DNA of 14,725 nucleotides from Lentzea aerocolonigenes (lineage in GTDB: Bacteria > Actinomycetota > Actinomycetes > Mycobacteriales > Pseudonocardiaceae), in contig NZ_JYJG01000331.1 in NCBI RefSeq assembly GCF_000955955.1, forward strand, positions 1 to 14,725, given 5' to 3'. A program made the translations under genes and the position numbers. This document shows positions 6,905 to 14,725 of this stretch, in pieces. How positions within the stretch are numbered: position 1 is the first letter of the stretch; each line of letters opens with the position of its first letter. Below the pieces are notes generated by a model. That model saw only the letters and a program-made list of their open reading frames with translations, had not been told where the DNA came from and searched no databases.

Positions 6905-8431
6905 GTGTCTGACGAAATCCTGGCGATGCGCGGCATCACCAAGAGGTTCGCGGGTGTCACCGCGCTGCACGAGGTCACGCTGACCGTGCGGCGCGGTGAG
7001 ATCCACGCGATCTGCGGAGAGAACGGCGCCGGCAAGTCCACGCTGATGAAGGTGCTGTCCGGCGTTCACCCGCACGGTTCGTACGAGGGCGACATCGTCT
7101 TCAACGGCGAACCGTGCGAGTTCCACGGCATCAGGGACAGCGAGCGCAAGGGCATCGTGATCATCCACCAGGAGCTGGCGCTGTGCGGCCAGCTCTCCGT
7201 GGCGGAGAACCTGTTCCTGGGCAACGAAAGGGCGCGGCGCGGGTTCATCGACTGGAACCGCACCAACCACGACGCGCAGGCGTTGCTGGACCGCGTGGGG
7301 CTCCGGGAGAACCCCACGACGCCGGTCAACGACCTGGGTGTCGGCAAGCAGCAGCTCGTCGAGATCGCCAAGGCACTGTCCAAAGAGGTCAGCCTGCTGA
7401 TCCTGGACGAGCCGACCGCGGCGCTCAACGACGACGACTCGCAGCACCTGCTGGACCTGCTGGACGGCCTCAGGGACCAGGGCATCACCTCGGTGATCAT
7501 CTCGCACAAGCTCAACGAGGTCACCCGGATCGCGGACACCGTCACGGTGCTGCGCGACGGCAAGACCATCGAAACGCTTCCGGCGGACGGTTTGAGCGAG
7601 GAACGGATCATCGCGGGCATGGTCGGCCGCGACCTGGAACACCGGTTCCCGCCCCGCACGCCCGACATCGGTGACGAGGTGCTGCGCGTCGAGGACTGGA
7701 CGGTGCACAGCCCGGCCCAGCCGGACCGCGTGATCGTCGACAACGCCACGCTGTCCATCAGGCGCGGCGAGATCGTCGGTCTCGCCGGGCTGATGGGAGC
7801 CGGCCGCACCGAGCTCGCGATGAGCGTGTTCGGCCGTTCGTACGGCACGAACATCTCCGGGCGCGTGCTCAAGAACGGCGTGGTGATCAACACCCGGACC
7901 GTCCAGGAGGCGATCCGGCACGGCCTCGCGTACGTGAGCGAGGACCGCAAGCGCTACGGCCTCAACCTGATCGAGGGCGTGCAGCGCAACGTCTCCGCGG
8001 CGGCGCTGCGCAAGCTCGCGACCAGGGGCTGGGTGAACGAGAACGAGGAGTTCTCGGTCGCGGAACGGTTCCGCCGCTCGATGGGCATCCGCACCCCGGC
8101 CGTGTCGACCCAGGTCGGCACGCTCTCCGGCGGCAACCAGCAGAAGGTCGTGCTGGCCAAGTGGATGTTCACCGACCCGGACGTGCTGATCCTCGACGAG
8201 CCCACCCGCGGCATCGACGTCGGCGCGAAGTACGAGATCTACTCGATCATCAACGACCTGGCCGCCCAGGGCAGGGCCGTGCTGGTGATCTCCTCCGAAC
8301 TACCCGAGCTGCTCGGCCTGTGCGACCGCATCTACGCGCTGTCCGAGGGCCGGATCACCGGCGAGGTCCCCCGCGCGGAGGCCACGCAGGAGCTCCTGAT
8401 GCAGTACATGACACGAGGACAAGGCTCATGA
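6905..8431 (+). CDS. mmsA: Multiple-monosaccharide ABC transporter, double ATPase subunit
   Basis: The 508-residue cytoplasmic ATPase of the ribose/xylose-type (CUT2) importers carries two fused nucleotide-binding domains. Domain 1 has Walker [10 protein letters not shown] (38-46) and Walker B ending in D168-E169 (LLILDEPT), but its signature region reads LGVGKQQ in place of LSGGQ. Domain 2 has a degenerate P-loop GLMGAGRTE (295-303) and an intact signature LSGGNQQ (407-413) with Walker B D431-E432. This mixture of one good and one degenerate site is usual for CUT2 ATPases. The gene starts with GTG six bases after chvE stops, with only a weak AGG upstream. Its stop overlaps the permease start (ATGA). 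The name follows the mmsA/gguA group, on full-length similarity of motifs. Confidence 0.94.
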   Translation: MSDEILAMRGITKRFAGVTALHEVTLTVRRGEIHAICGENGAGKSTLMKVLSGVHPHGSYEGDIVFNGEPCEFHGIRDSERKGIVIIHQELALCGQLSVAENLFLGNERARRGFIDWNRTNHDAQALLDRVGLRENPTTPVNDLGVGKQQLVEIAKALSKEVSLLILDEPTAALNDDDSQHLLDLLDGLRDQGITSVIISHKLNEVTRIADTVTVLRDGKTIETLPADGLSEERIIAGMVGRDLEHRFPPRTPDIGDEVLRVEDWTVHSPAQPDRVIVDNATLSIRRGEIVGLAGLMGAGRTELAMSVFGRSYGTNISGRVLKNGVVINTRTVQEAIRHGLAYVSEDRKRYGLNLIEGVQRNVSAAALRKLATRGWVNENEEFSVAERFRRSMGIRTPAVSTQVGTLSGGNQQKVVLAKWMFTDPDVLILDEPTRGIDVGAKYEIYSIINDLAAQGRAVLVISSELPELLGLCDRIYALSEGRITGEVPRAEATQELLMQYMTRGQGS

Positions 8432-9585
8432 CGATCAACCTGCGACAGTCAGGTATCTACGTCGCGTTCGCACTCATCGTCGTGCTGTTCGCGTTCCTCA
8501 CCGACGGCGCTCTTCTGCAGCCGCAGAACATCTCGAACATCATCGTCCAGAACTCCTACGTGCTGATCCTCGCGATCGGCATGATCCTGGTGATCATCGG
8601 CGGGCACATCGACCTGTCGGTGGGCTCGACGGTGGCTCTGACGGGCGCGATCTGCGCGGTGCTCACCGTCCACTGGGGACTCCCCTGGCCGATCGCCGTG
8701 CTGCTCACGCTGATCGCGGGCGCGATCATCGGTGCGGCGCAAGGCTATTGGATCGCGTACTTCGGCATCCCGGCGTTCATCGTGACGCTCGCGGGCATGC
8801 TGGTGTTCCGCGCGCTGACGCTCACCACCCTGGGAAACCAGGGCATCGGCCCGTTCCCGGACGAGATCCGGTCGCTGTCGAACGGCTTCACCGGCGGCTA
8901 CCTCGGCAACATCGGTCTCGGCCCGCTCGGTGGTGCCGACCTGGTCAGCCTGCTGGCCGGAGTCGCCTGCATCGCCGGGTTCGCGTTGTCGCAGTGGCGC
9001 AAGCGGGCCGCCCGGCTCGGCTACGGCCAGACCGTCGACCCGATGCCGGTGTTCGTGCTGAAGATCGTCGGTGCGGGCGTCGTCGTGCTGGCCGTCGTGG
9101 TGCAGCTGGCGCGGTTCCGCAACCTGCCGTGGGTGCTGGTGCTGCTCGCGGCGCTGGCGCTCGGCTATTCGTTGATGGCCAGCAACTCCGTGTTCGGACG
9201 GCACATCTACTCGATCGGCGGCAACCTGCAGGCCGCCACGCTGTCCGGCGTGAAGGTCAAGGCCGTCACGTTCTGGGTGTTCGTGAACATGGGCGCGCTG
9301 GCCGCGCTCGCGGGCGTCATCTTCGCGGGACGGCTCAACCAGGCTGGCCCGACCGCGGGCACGGCGTTCGAGCTGGACGCCATCGCGGCGGCGTTCATCG
9401 GCGGCGCGGCCGTGCAGGGCGGCGTCGGCAAGGTCGTCGGGGCGATCACCGGCGGCCTGATCATGGGCGTGATCAACAACGGCATGTCGCTGATCGGCGC
9501 GCCCAGTGAGCGCGTGATGCTCGTGAAGGGACTGGTCCTGCTCGCGGCTGTTGCCTACGACGTGTGGACCAAGAGAAGGGCCTGA
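8428..9585 (+). CDS. mmsB: Multiple-monosaccharide ABC transporter, permease subunit
   Basis: The 385-residue integral membrane permease of the CUT2/BPD-transp-2 family forms the sugar channel. Hydrophobic helices are evident at about 10-26, 43-58, 66-81, 87-104, 116-130, 172-188, 207-226, 234-250, 281-300, 315-330 and 336-350, plus a C-terminal one. Family motifs include [10 protein letters not shown] (58-67), the [18 protein letters not shown] segment and [11 protein letters not shown] (257-267), the last being typical of xylose/ribose permeases. The ATG overlaps the mmsA stop codon and is preceded by GAGG and AAGG, so translation is coupled. An in-frame start at 8161 was rejected because it lies inside mmsA and adds a non-membrane Arg/Pro-rich stretch. 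It ends 33 bp before the GH43 gene, so that gene is probably cotranscribed. Confidence 0.94.
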   Translation: MTINLRQSGIYVAFALIVVLFAFLTDGALLQPQNISNIIVQNSYVLILAIGMILVIIGGHIDLSVGSTVALTGAICAVLTVHWGLPWPIAVLLTLIAGAIIGAAQGYWIAYFGIPAFIVTLAGMLVFRALTLTTLGNQGIGPFPDEIRSLSNGFTGGYLGNIGLGPLGGADLVSLLAGVACIAGFALSQWRKRAARLGYGQTVDPMPVFVLKIVGAGVVVLAVVVQLARFRNLPWVLVLLAALALGYSLMASNSVFGRHIYSIGGNLQAATLSGVKVKAVTFWVFVNMGALAALAGVIFAGRLNQAGPTAGTAFELDAIAAAFIGGAAVQGGVGKVVGAITGGLIMGVINNGMSLIGAPSERVMLVKGLVLLAAVAYDVWTKRRA

Positions 9586-9611
9586 CCCCCTTTCAATTCC
9601 GGAAGGCAGAC

Positions 9612-9626
9612 AACAACGATGTTGTT
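9612..9626 (+). promoter_or_regulatory. Short inverted repeat spanning the GH43 start codon
   Basis: AACAAC (9612-9617) and GTTGTT (9621-9626) flank the three bases GAT, so a six-pair hairpin would include the ATG at 9619. A GGAAGG ribosome binding site lies just upstream (9601-9606), 12 bases before the ATG. The AT-rich stem is weak, so it may be incidental. It could also moderate initiation of this distal gene of the operon. Confidence 0.3.
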
Positions 9627-12600
9627 ATCCCTGCGTCGCCTCGGCGTCGTTGTAGCGGTTGCGGCCGCACTGGTCCCTGTTCCCGCCAGTGCGGCCGAGT
9701 CGGTGGTGAAGTCGGCCGCCGACGCGTTGTCGGTGCCGAACATCGACGACGTGCGCGGACACCTGACCCTGCCCACCACCGGCACCGGTGACACCACGGT
9801 CACGTGGACGTCGTCGAACCGGTCCGTGATCACTCCGACCGGCGAGGTCACCCGGCCCGCCACCGGAGCGAAGCCGACGAAGGTCGTGCTGACCGCGAAA
9901 ATCAGTCGCGGGTACCAGAGCACGACCCGGAAGCTGACGGCCACGGTGGCACCCCTGCCCGCCAAGGAACCGTTGGCCGGCTACAGCTTCTTCTACTTCA
10001 CCGGTGAGGGCAGCCCGAACGGCGAACAGATCTACGCCGCCGCCAGCAACGGCAACAACCCGCTGAACTTCACCGAGCTCAACAACGGCCAGCCGATCCT
10101 CAAGTCGAGCCTCGGCGAGCTGGGGGTGCGCGACCCGTTCATCCTCCGCTCCCCCGAGGGCGACAAGTTCTTCCTGCTGGCCACCGATCTGAAGATCAAC
10201 GGCGGCAACGGCTGGGACGCCGCGCAGCGCACCGGCAGCAGGTCGATCATGGTGTGGGAGTCGACGGACCTCTCGCACTGGTCACGTCAGCGCAGCGTGC
10301 AGGTGTCGCCGCCGACCGCGGGCAACACGTGGGCCCCGGAAGCCTTCTGGGACGCCAAGCGCGGCACCTACGTCGTCTACTGGGCGTCGAAGCTGTACGC
10401 GGAGAACGACCCCGGCCACACCGGCAACACCTACAACCGCATGATGTACGCGACGACGCGCGACTTCGTCTCCTTCAGCGCGCCGAAGGTGTGGATCGAC
10501 CCCGGCTACTCCGTGATCGACTCGACGGTCATCGAGAACGGTGGCACCTACTACCGGTACACGAAGGACGAGCGGAACAACACGTCGACGACGCCGTGCA
10601 GCAAGTTCATCACCGCGGAGAAGTCGACCGACCTGCTCAACCCCAAGTACGACTTCGTGGCGGAGTGCATCGGCAAGGCCACCTCGACCAGCCCGGGGCT
10701 CTCCGCGGGTGAGGGGCCGACCGGCTTCAAGTCCAACACCGAGAACAAGTGGTACCTGTTCATCGACGAGTTCGGTGGCCGCGGCTACGTGCCGTTCGAG
10801 ACGACCGACCTCGCGTCCGGCAAGTGGACCATGTCGGCGAACGCTCACCTGCCCGCTTCTCCGCGCCACGGCACGGTTCTGCCGGTCACACAGGCCGAGC
10901 TGAACCGGCTCACCGCTCCCCCGGCGCCCGTCAAGGCCGACTCGAAGGGCCTCGTCGCGCACTGGCCGCTCAACGCCACGTCCGGAACGGTCGCTCAGGA
11001 CGCCACCGGGCACGGCTACGACGGCGCGCTCGCGGGCAACACCTCGTGGTCCGGCGGGGCGTTGTCGTTGAACGGCGGACACGTCCAGCTGCCGAACAAC
11101 ATGCTGACCGGTGCCTCCGCGGTCACCGTCTCGGCCGACGTGCTCATCGATCCGAACCAGCAGACGCCGTACTTCCTGTACGGGTTCGGCAACACGGCAC
11201 CGAACGGCGTCGGCAACGGCTATCTGTTCAGCACCGGTGACACCTACCGCGGCGCGATCGCGACCGGGAACTGGACGACCGAGCAGGGCGTGAACTCCGG
11301 CAAGGCACTACCGCGCGGAGTCTGGAAGAACGTCACGCTCACCGTCGGCAACGGCGTCGAAGTGCTGTACCTGGACGGCATCGAGGTCGGCCGCACGAAC
11401 GCCACGATCAAGCCGTCCGACATCGGTGGTGGCGTGACGGCGGCGAACTACCTGGGCCGCTCGGTCTACGCCGGGGACAAGAACCTCCTCGGCAAGATGA
11501 AGGACGTCCGGCTCTACAACCGCGCCCTGTCGGGTGCGGAGGTGGCCGGACTGCCGTCGAACAGCACGGTGATCAGCTCGGTCGAACTGGCCTCGCTCAA
11601 GGCTCCCGCGGTGATCGACTCCGCGGCGAACACCGTGGTCCTGCCGGTCAAGCCCGGCACCGACCTGCGCAGGCTCGCCCCGAAGTTCGGCCTCGCACCG
11701 GGCTCGAAGATCACGCCCGGCGGCACGGTGGATCTGCGCCAGCCGAAGAAGTTCACCGTCACCAACGCGTCCGGCGACCGTCGTGAGTGGACGGTCGAGG
11801 CCCACGAGATGCGCAGCCCCGTGTTGCCGGGCCTGAACGCGGACCCGAACATCGTGACGTTCGGCGACACGTACTACATCTACGCCACCACCGACGGGTT
11901 CGACGGCTGGAGCGGCACCAAGTTCTCCGCCTGGTCGTCGAAGAACCTCGTCGACTGGAAGGACGAGGGCGTCATCCTCGACCTCGGTCCGGACGTGAGC
12001 TGGGCGGAGAGCCGGGCCTGGGCGCCGACGATCGCCGAGCGCAACGGGAAGTACTACTTCTACTTCTGCGCAGAGGCCAAGATCGGGGTCGCGGTGTCCG
12101 ACTCGCCGACCGGCCCGTTCGTCGACTCCGGCCAGCCCCTCGTCGCCCGCAATCCCGGTGGTGGCCAGGCGATCGACCCGGCGGTGCTCCTCGACAAGTC
12201 CGGGCAGGCCTACCTGTACTGGGGCAACGGCGAGGCCTACGTCGTACCGCTGAACGCCGACATGGTCTCCTACGACGCCGCGAAGATCACCCGGATGACC
12301 GGGCTCGACGACTTCCGCGAGGGCCTGTTCATGGTGGAGCGCAAGGGAACCTACTACCTGAGCTGGTCGGTCGACGACACCCGCAGCGAGAACTACCGCG
12401 TCGGCTACGCGACCGCGTCGAGCCCGCTCGGCCCGTTCACGAACCGCGGCCTGATCCTGCAGAAGGATCCGAAGATCGGCGTCCTCGGCACCGGTCACAG
12501 CTCGATGCTGCAGGTTCCCGGCACCGACGACTGGTACCTGGTGTACCACCGCTTCGCCATCCCCGGCGGGGACGGGATGCACCGCGAGACCACGATCGAC

Positions 12601-12708
12601 CGGATGAAGTTCAACCGCGACGGCACGATCGCGCCGGTGGTGCCGACGCTGGAGAGCGTGTCCGCGCAACGGATCCGGCCGCAGCACTGCCGAGCCTGGT
12701 TCGACTAG
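9619..12708 (+). CDS. Secreted double-GH43 enzyme with LamG-like domain
   Basis: This secreted 1029-residue protein has a signal peptide (cleavage after ASA, residue 25) followed by five regions. Residues 27-115 form a bacterial Ig-like domain with the VTWTSSNRSVITPTGEV pattern. Residues 120-430 form the first GH43 five-bladed propeller, with candidate triad D172 (GVRDPF), D301 (VIDSTV) and E365 (GEGPTG). Residues 444-646 resemble a LamG/concanavalin-like sandwich. Residues 650-735 form a second Ig-like spacer. Residues 737-1029 form a second GH43 domain with D742 (NADPNI), D853 (AIDPAV) and E901 (REGLFM). GH43 enzymes are inverting arabinofuranosidases, xylosidases or arabinanases, so this one likely trims arabinoxylan or arabinan. 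Both domains keep their acidic residues, so two activities may be present. It follows the permease by 33 bp in the importer operon and ends at a strong terminator. Confidence 0.9.
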   Translation: MLLSLRRLGVVVAVAAALVPVPASAAESVVKSAADALSVPNIDDVRGHLTLPTTGTGDTTVTWTSSNRSVITPTGEVTRPATGAKPTKVVLTAKISRGYQSTTRKLTATVAPLPAKEPLAGYSFFYFTGEGSPNGEQIYAAASNGNNPLNFTELNNGQPILKSSLGELGVRDPFILRSPEGDKFFLLATDLKINGGNGWDAAQRTGSRSIMVWESTDLSHWSRQRSVQVSPPTAGNTWAPEAFWDAKRGTYVVYWASKLYAENDPGHTGNTYNRMMYATTRDFVSFSAPKVWIDPGYSVIDSTVIENGGTYYRYTKDERNNTSTTPCSKFITAEKSTDLLNPKYDFVAECIGKATSTSPGLSAGEGPTGFKSNTENKWYLFIDEFGGRGYVPFETTDLASGKWTMSANAHLPASPRHGTVLPVTQAELNRLTAPPAPVKADSKGLVAHWPLNATSGTVAQDATGHGYDGALAGNTSWSGGALSLNGGHVQLPNNMLTGASAVTVSADVLIDPNQQTPYFLYGFGNTAPNGVGNGYLFSTGDTYRGAIATGNWTTEQGVNSGKALPRGVWKNVTLTVGNGVEVLYLDGIEVGRTNATIKPSDIGGGVTAANYLGRSVYAGDKNLLGKMKDVRLYNRALSGAEVAGLPSNSTVISSVELASLKAPAVIDSAANTVVLPVKPGTDLRRLAPKFGLAPGSKITPGGTVDLRQPKKFTVTNASGDRREWTVEAHEMRSPVLPGLNADPNIVTFGDTYYIYATTDGFDGWSGTKFSAWSSKNLVDWKDEGVILDLGPDVSWAESRAWAPTIAERNGKYYFYFCAEAKIGVAVSDSPTGPFVDSGQPLVARNPGGGQAIDPAVLLDKSGQAYLYWGNGEAYVVPLNADMVSYDAAKITRMTGLDDFREGLFMVERKGTYYLSWSVDDTRSENYRVGYATASSPLGPFTNRGLILQKDPKIGVLGTGHSSMLQVPGTDDWYLVYHRFAIPGGDGMHRETTIDRMKFNRDGTIAPVVPTLESVSAQRIRPQHCRAWFD

Positions 12709-12714
12709 GGGTAG

Positions 12715-12760
12715 GGCCGTTCGACGCTCTTCGACTCGAAGGGCGTCGAACGGCCTTTTT
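12715..12760 (+). terminator. Intrinsic terminator after the GH43 gene
   Basis: A long hairpin starts seven bases after the TAG stop. The outer 13 bp (GGCCGTTCGACGC at 12715-12727 with its complement at 12743-12755) are perfect. Six more pairs, one of them G-U, extend the stem to a 3-base loop ACT (12734-12736). TTTTT (12756-12760) follows directly. This is a classical rho-independent terminator closing the importer-GH43 operon. Confidence 0.92.
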
Positions 12761-12765
12761 CGGGG

Positions 12766-12771
12766 TACGCT
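12766..12771 (+). promoter_or_regulatory. Candidate -10 box of the nuclease-like/CBM2 gene
   Basis: TACGCT fits the TANNNT -10 pattern. It lies six bases after the terminator T-run and 42 bases before the TTG start. The -35 position would fall inside the terminator stem (about 12743-12748) and is not convincing, so this is a tentative assignment. Confidence 0.25.
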
Positions 12772-12813
12772 GCGCCGCCACCAGGGCGCTCTCCGCACAG
12801 CACCGGGGGATCA

Positions 12814-13698
12814 TTGAGACCGCTGCACCACCGGCCGATCCTGTACACGCCGTTCGCCGTGCTGCTCGCGGCCGCGTGCACGACGAGCGCCGTCGAGAAC
12901 ACCGCCGGGTCGTCGCAGCTGACGACCACACCGCCCCACGGCGTCACCGTTCTCCCACCGCCGCCGGAGACGGTCGACGAGGTCGTCGACGGCCGGACCG
13001 TGGCGCTGTCCAACGGTCTCAAGGCGCGCGTGCTCGGGCTCGCCGCGCCGGGTGAGTGCTGGCAGGAGGGCGCGGTGAAGTTCGCCAAGGACACCTTGCT
13101 GGGCAAGCCGGTGCGCTACAGCCGCGCTTCGGAGGCGGCGATCACGTTGCGGCTGGCCAACACGCCAGACCAGACGGACTACGCCACCCTCGCGGTCAGC
13201 AAGGGCGTGGTCCGCGCCGAGAAGGACGACCCGGTCCTCACCGAACCCGAGAAGGTGGCGCAGAAGGCCGGCCTCGGCCTGTGGGGTCCGCCGTGCCAGG
13301 GCCAGGACACCACCCCGGCTCCCGCTCCCCCACCACCCCCGTCTCCACCTGCCCCGACCACCACCCCACCGCCCGCGCAGAAGGACTGCTCGGTCAGCTA
13401 CCGCGTCGCCAAGACGTGGGCCGACGGCTTCCACGTCGAGCTGATCGTCCGCAACACCACGCGGAAGCCCTTCGAGCAGTGGAACCTCGAATGGCGGTTC
13501 CCCAGCGGTCAGCGGATCAGGGAGACGTGGGGCATGACGGCCTACCAGTACGGCGCCGACGTCAGGGCCATCAGCCAGGACGGCGGTTCGATCCCCGCGG
13601 GCGGGCAGGTGTCGTTGCGCTTCAACGCCGGCACGTCGGGCCCGAACGTCCAGCCCAAGGCCTTCACGTTGAGCGGCAAGGAGTGCTCAGTCGGCTAG
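12814..13698 (+). CDS. Probable lipoprotein: degenerate nuclease-like domain fused to CBM2
   Basis: This 294-residue exported protein starts at TTG (12814), with GGGGGA close upstream (12805-12810); no in-frame start upstream is plausible. The signal sequence ends in LLAAAC, so C22 may be lipidated. Residues 54-160 resemble the staphylococcal nuclease (SNase) fold: VVDGRTVAL, then ARVLGLAAPGE, ending in KAGLGLWG. Compared with SNase, the calcium ligands D21 and D40 are replaced by R61 and A77, E43 lines up with G80, and no equivalent of R87 is seen. R72 aligns with R35. Catalysis is therefore unlikely. A Pro/Thr-rich linker (165-189) leads to a CBM2 cellulose- or xylan-binding module (191-292) bracketed by C192 and C291, with Trp at 202, 223, 227 and 239. 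It probably binds plant polysaccharide at the cell surface. The role of the nuclease-like part is unknown. Confidence 0.8.
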   Translation: MRPLHHRPILYTPFAVLLAAACTTSAVENTAGSSQLTTTPPHGVTVLPPPPETVDEVVDGRTVALSNGLKARVLGLAAPGECWQEGAVKFAKDTLLGKPVRYSRASEAAITLRLANTPDQTDYATLAVSKGVVRAEKDDPVLTEPEKVAQKAGLGLWGPPCQGQDTTPAPAPPPPPSPPAPTTTPPPAQKDCSVSYRVAKTWADGFHVELIVRNTTRKPFEQWNLEWRFPSGQRIRETWGMTAYQYGADVRAISQDGGSIPAGGQVSLRFNAGTSGPNVQPKAFTLSGKECSVG

Positions 13699-13722
13699 CG
13701 GCGTGGCTCGAGACGTCGCCGG

Positions 13723-13754
13723 GCGAATTCGCGTCCTGCTGAGCGTGAATTCAC
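13723..13754. repeat. Two tandem GAATTC-centred palindromes between convergent genes
   Basis: GCGAATTCGC (13723-13732) and GTGAATTCAC (13745-13754) are perfect 10-bp palindromes with start points 22 bp apart, about two helical turns. They lie in the 71-bp gap between the CBM2 protein gene and mmuM, which converge here. They could be a bidirectional terminator of imperfect pairing, protein binding sites, or part of a dispersed element. There is no T-run. Confidence 0.45.
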
Positions 13755-13769
13755 CGCCGACGGTTCGTG

Positions 13770-14657
13770 TCACGCTGCGAGTGCCCGGGCGAGGACCTCG
13801 ATGGCGTCCGGGCCGGTCCGGCAGCACCCGCCGACCAGCCTGGCGCCACGCCCGGTCCACTCCCCCGCCAGCGCCGAGAACCCGGTGCCGTCACCGGTCC
13901 ACGTGCGCTCGCCGGCGTCCCACTGCTCGCCGCTGTTCGGGTAGACGACCACGGGCAGCCCGGTCTTGCTCGCGACGGTGACCGCGTGCGCGACGTCCTC
14001 GGGCGCGCAGCAGTTCACGCCGACCGCGACCACTTCGTCGATGCCCGCGACGACCGCGAACGCCTCCTCCAGCGGCTGCCCGGCGCACGTCCGGTCGCCG
14101 CGAATGCTGTAGGAGAGCCACATCGGCACGCCACTGCCCCGGACCACGTCGAGCACGGCCTCCGCCTCGTCGACGTCCGGAACCGTTTCGACGGCGAGCA
14201 CGTCGGGTTCGGCCGCAGCCAGCTCCTCGATGCGGGGCCGGTGGAACTCCGCGAGCTGCTGCCTGCTCAGCCCGTACCGGCCGCGGTACTCCGAGCCGTC
14301 CGCGAGCATCGCGCCGTACGGTCCGACCGACGCCGCGACCCAGCGCTGTCCGTCCACATCGGAGGCAGCCGACCTGGCGAGATCCACGCTGGAACGCAAC
14401 AGCCGCGCGGTCTCGTCCGCGCTCACTCCTCGCGCCGCGAACCCCTCGAACGTCACCTGGTAGCTCGAAGTGATCGCCACCTCGGCACCCGCGCGGTAGA
14501 AGGCCAGATGTGCGTCACGCACGGCATCCGGCTCGGTCAGCAGCAACCTGCCCGACCACAACGCGTCGGACAAGTCGTGCCCAGCCAACTCCAACGCCGT
14601 CGACATCCCACCGTCGAGCACAACCACCCTGCGCGCCAAGGCATCCGTCAAATCCAT
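13770..14657 (-). CDS. mmuM: Homocysteine S-methyltransferase (MmuM type)
   Basis: This 295-residue cytoplasmic enzyme transfers a methyl group from S-methylmethionine (or S-adenosylmethionine) to homocysteine, giving methionine. The family signature is clear: LDGGMSTALE near the start, ITSSYQVTF (62-70), VGPYGAMLADGSEYRG (111-126) and DVLAVETVPD (152-161). The zinc and thiol-binding cysteines are C216 in GVNCC and the pair C278-C279 in GGCCRTGP. The length equals that of E. coli MmuM. The ATG at 14657 is preceded by AGGA on the minus strand at a suitable distance. It is convergent with the CBM2 gene, and no permease for S-methylmethionine is visible. It is a housekeeping-type gene unrelated to the sugar locus. 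Confidence 0.95.
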   Translation of the reverse strand: MDLTDALARRVVVLDGGMSTALELAGHDLSDALWSGRLLLTEPDAVRDAHLAFYRAGAEVAITSSYQVTFEGFAARGVSADETARLLRSSVDLARSAASDVDGQRWVAASVGPYGAMLADGSEYRGRYGLSRQQLAEFHRPRIEELAAAEPDVLAVETVPDVDEAEAVLDVVRGSGVPMWLSYSIRGDRTCAGQPLEEAFAVVAGIDEVVAVGVNCCAPEDVAHAVTVASKTGLPVVVYPNSGEQWDAGERTWTGDGTGFSALAGEWTGRGARLVGGCCRTGPDAIEVLARALAA

Positions 14658-14685
14658 CCACTGATCCTACGTCCCCCGCGGCGTC

Positions 14686-14710
14686 GTCGATGAAGGGAAC
14701 CTTCATCGAC
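14686..14710. repeat. Strong hairpin repeat at the right edge
   Basis: GTCGATGAAGG (14686-14696) and its complement CCTTCATCGAC (14700-14710) form a perfect 11-bp stem with a GAA loop. A further GATGAAG begins at 14719 and runs to the window edge, so another copy or arm may follow. It lies 28 bases upstream of the mmuM start. It could terminate a gene beyond the edge that converges on mmuM's promoter side, or be a dispersed genomic repeat. Confidence 0.6.
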
Positions 14711-14725
14711 CCCAGGTGGATGAAG

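Noticed and set aside
5768..7921. 717-codon open frame on the minus strand across chvE and mmsA
   Set aside because: The translation is Arg/Val/Asp-rich low-complexity text with no family motif. The opposite strand holds well-supported ABC transporter genes. Long antisense frames are expected in GC-rich DNA.
8161..8427. Longer N-terminus for the permease
   Set aside because: It lies wholly inside the mmsA second ATPase domain. The ATGA overlap at 8428 is the normal operon junction.
11308..12798. 496-codon minus-strand frame under the GH43 gene
   Set aside because: It is composed of Arg/Gly/Val/Asp repeats without recognisable domains, is fully antisense to a GH43 domain with intact catalytic residues, and runs through the terminator hairpin.
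13767..14693. 308-codon plus-strand frame opposite mmuM
   Set aside because: The minus strand encodes a full-length homocysteine methyltransferase with all zinc-site cysteines. The plus-strand product has no family character.
1..14725. CRISPR arrays, tRNA/rRNA genes, insertion sequences, phage or toxin-antitoxin genes
   Set aside because: I saw no regularly spaced repeats, no tRNA-like cloverleaf, no transposase or integrase motif, and no small paired open frames outside the genes listed.

Overview
The window is GC-rich, uses GTG and TTG start codons, encodes many secreted proteins and has probable leaderless transcripts. All of this points to a filamentous actinomycete. The protein style suggests Pseudonocardiales (Lentzea, Saccharothrix or Amycolatopsis-like), but that narrower placement is inference and was not tested.

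Left part (1-3113). A ferredoxin reductase cut by the left edge converges on, and overlaps by 53 bp, a PucR-type regulator on the minus strand. Divergent from the regulator is an HSL-family alpha/beta-hydrolase, closed by a perfect 14-bp terminator hairpin.

Central part (3114-12760). This is a plant-polysaccharide locus, all on the plus strand. A secreted GH5 glucanase is translationally coupled (GTGA overlap) to a secreted two-domain SGNH esterase. Next comes a complete ChvE-MmsA-MmsB monosaccharide ABC importer, then a 1029-residue secreted enzyme with two GH43 catalytic domains around a LamG-like domain. Two control points are visible. The GH5 promoter has a LacI-type palindrome at the predicted transcription start, and the importer promoter has a pair of LacI-type operators 55 bp apart centre to centre. 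The inferred logic is that the GH5, SGNH and GH43 proteins release sugars outside the cell, and the importer takes up the resulting pentoses or hexoses. No regulator, sugar kinase or isomerase for the pathway lies in the window. A long hairpin with a T-run ends the block.

Right part (12761-14725). A probable lipoprotein carries a degenerate staphylococcal-nuclease-like domain, a proline-rich linker and a CBM2 cellulose-binding module, so it is thematically linked to the polysaccharide locus. It converges on a minus-strand homocysteine S-methyltransferase (mmuM), with two tandem GAATTC-centred palindromes between them. A strong hairpin repeat lies at the right edge.

No tRNA, rRNA, CRISPR array, insertion sequence or phage gene was seen, and no stretch over 300 bases lacks a gene. 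The window is a carbohydrate-utilisation island with some unusual proteins. I see no evidence of a wholly new class of system; the least familiar item is the nuclease-like/CBM2 fusion.
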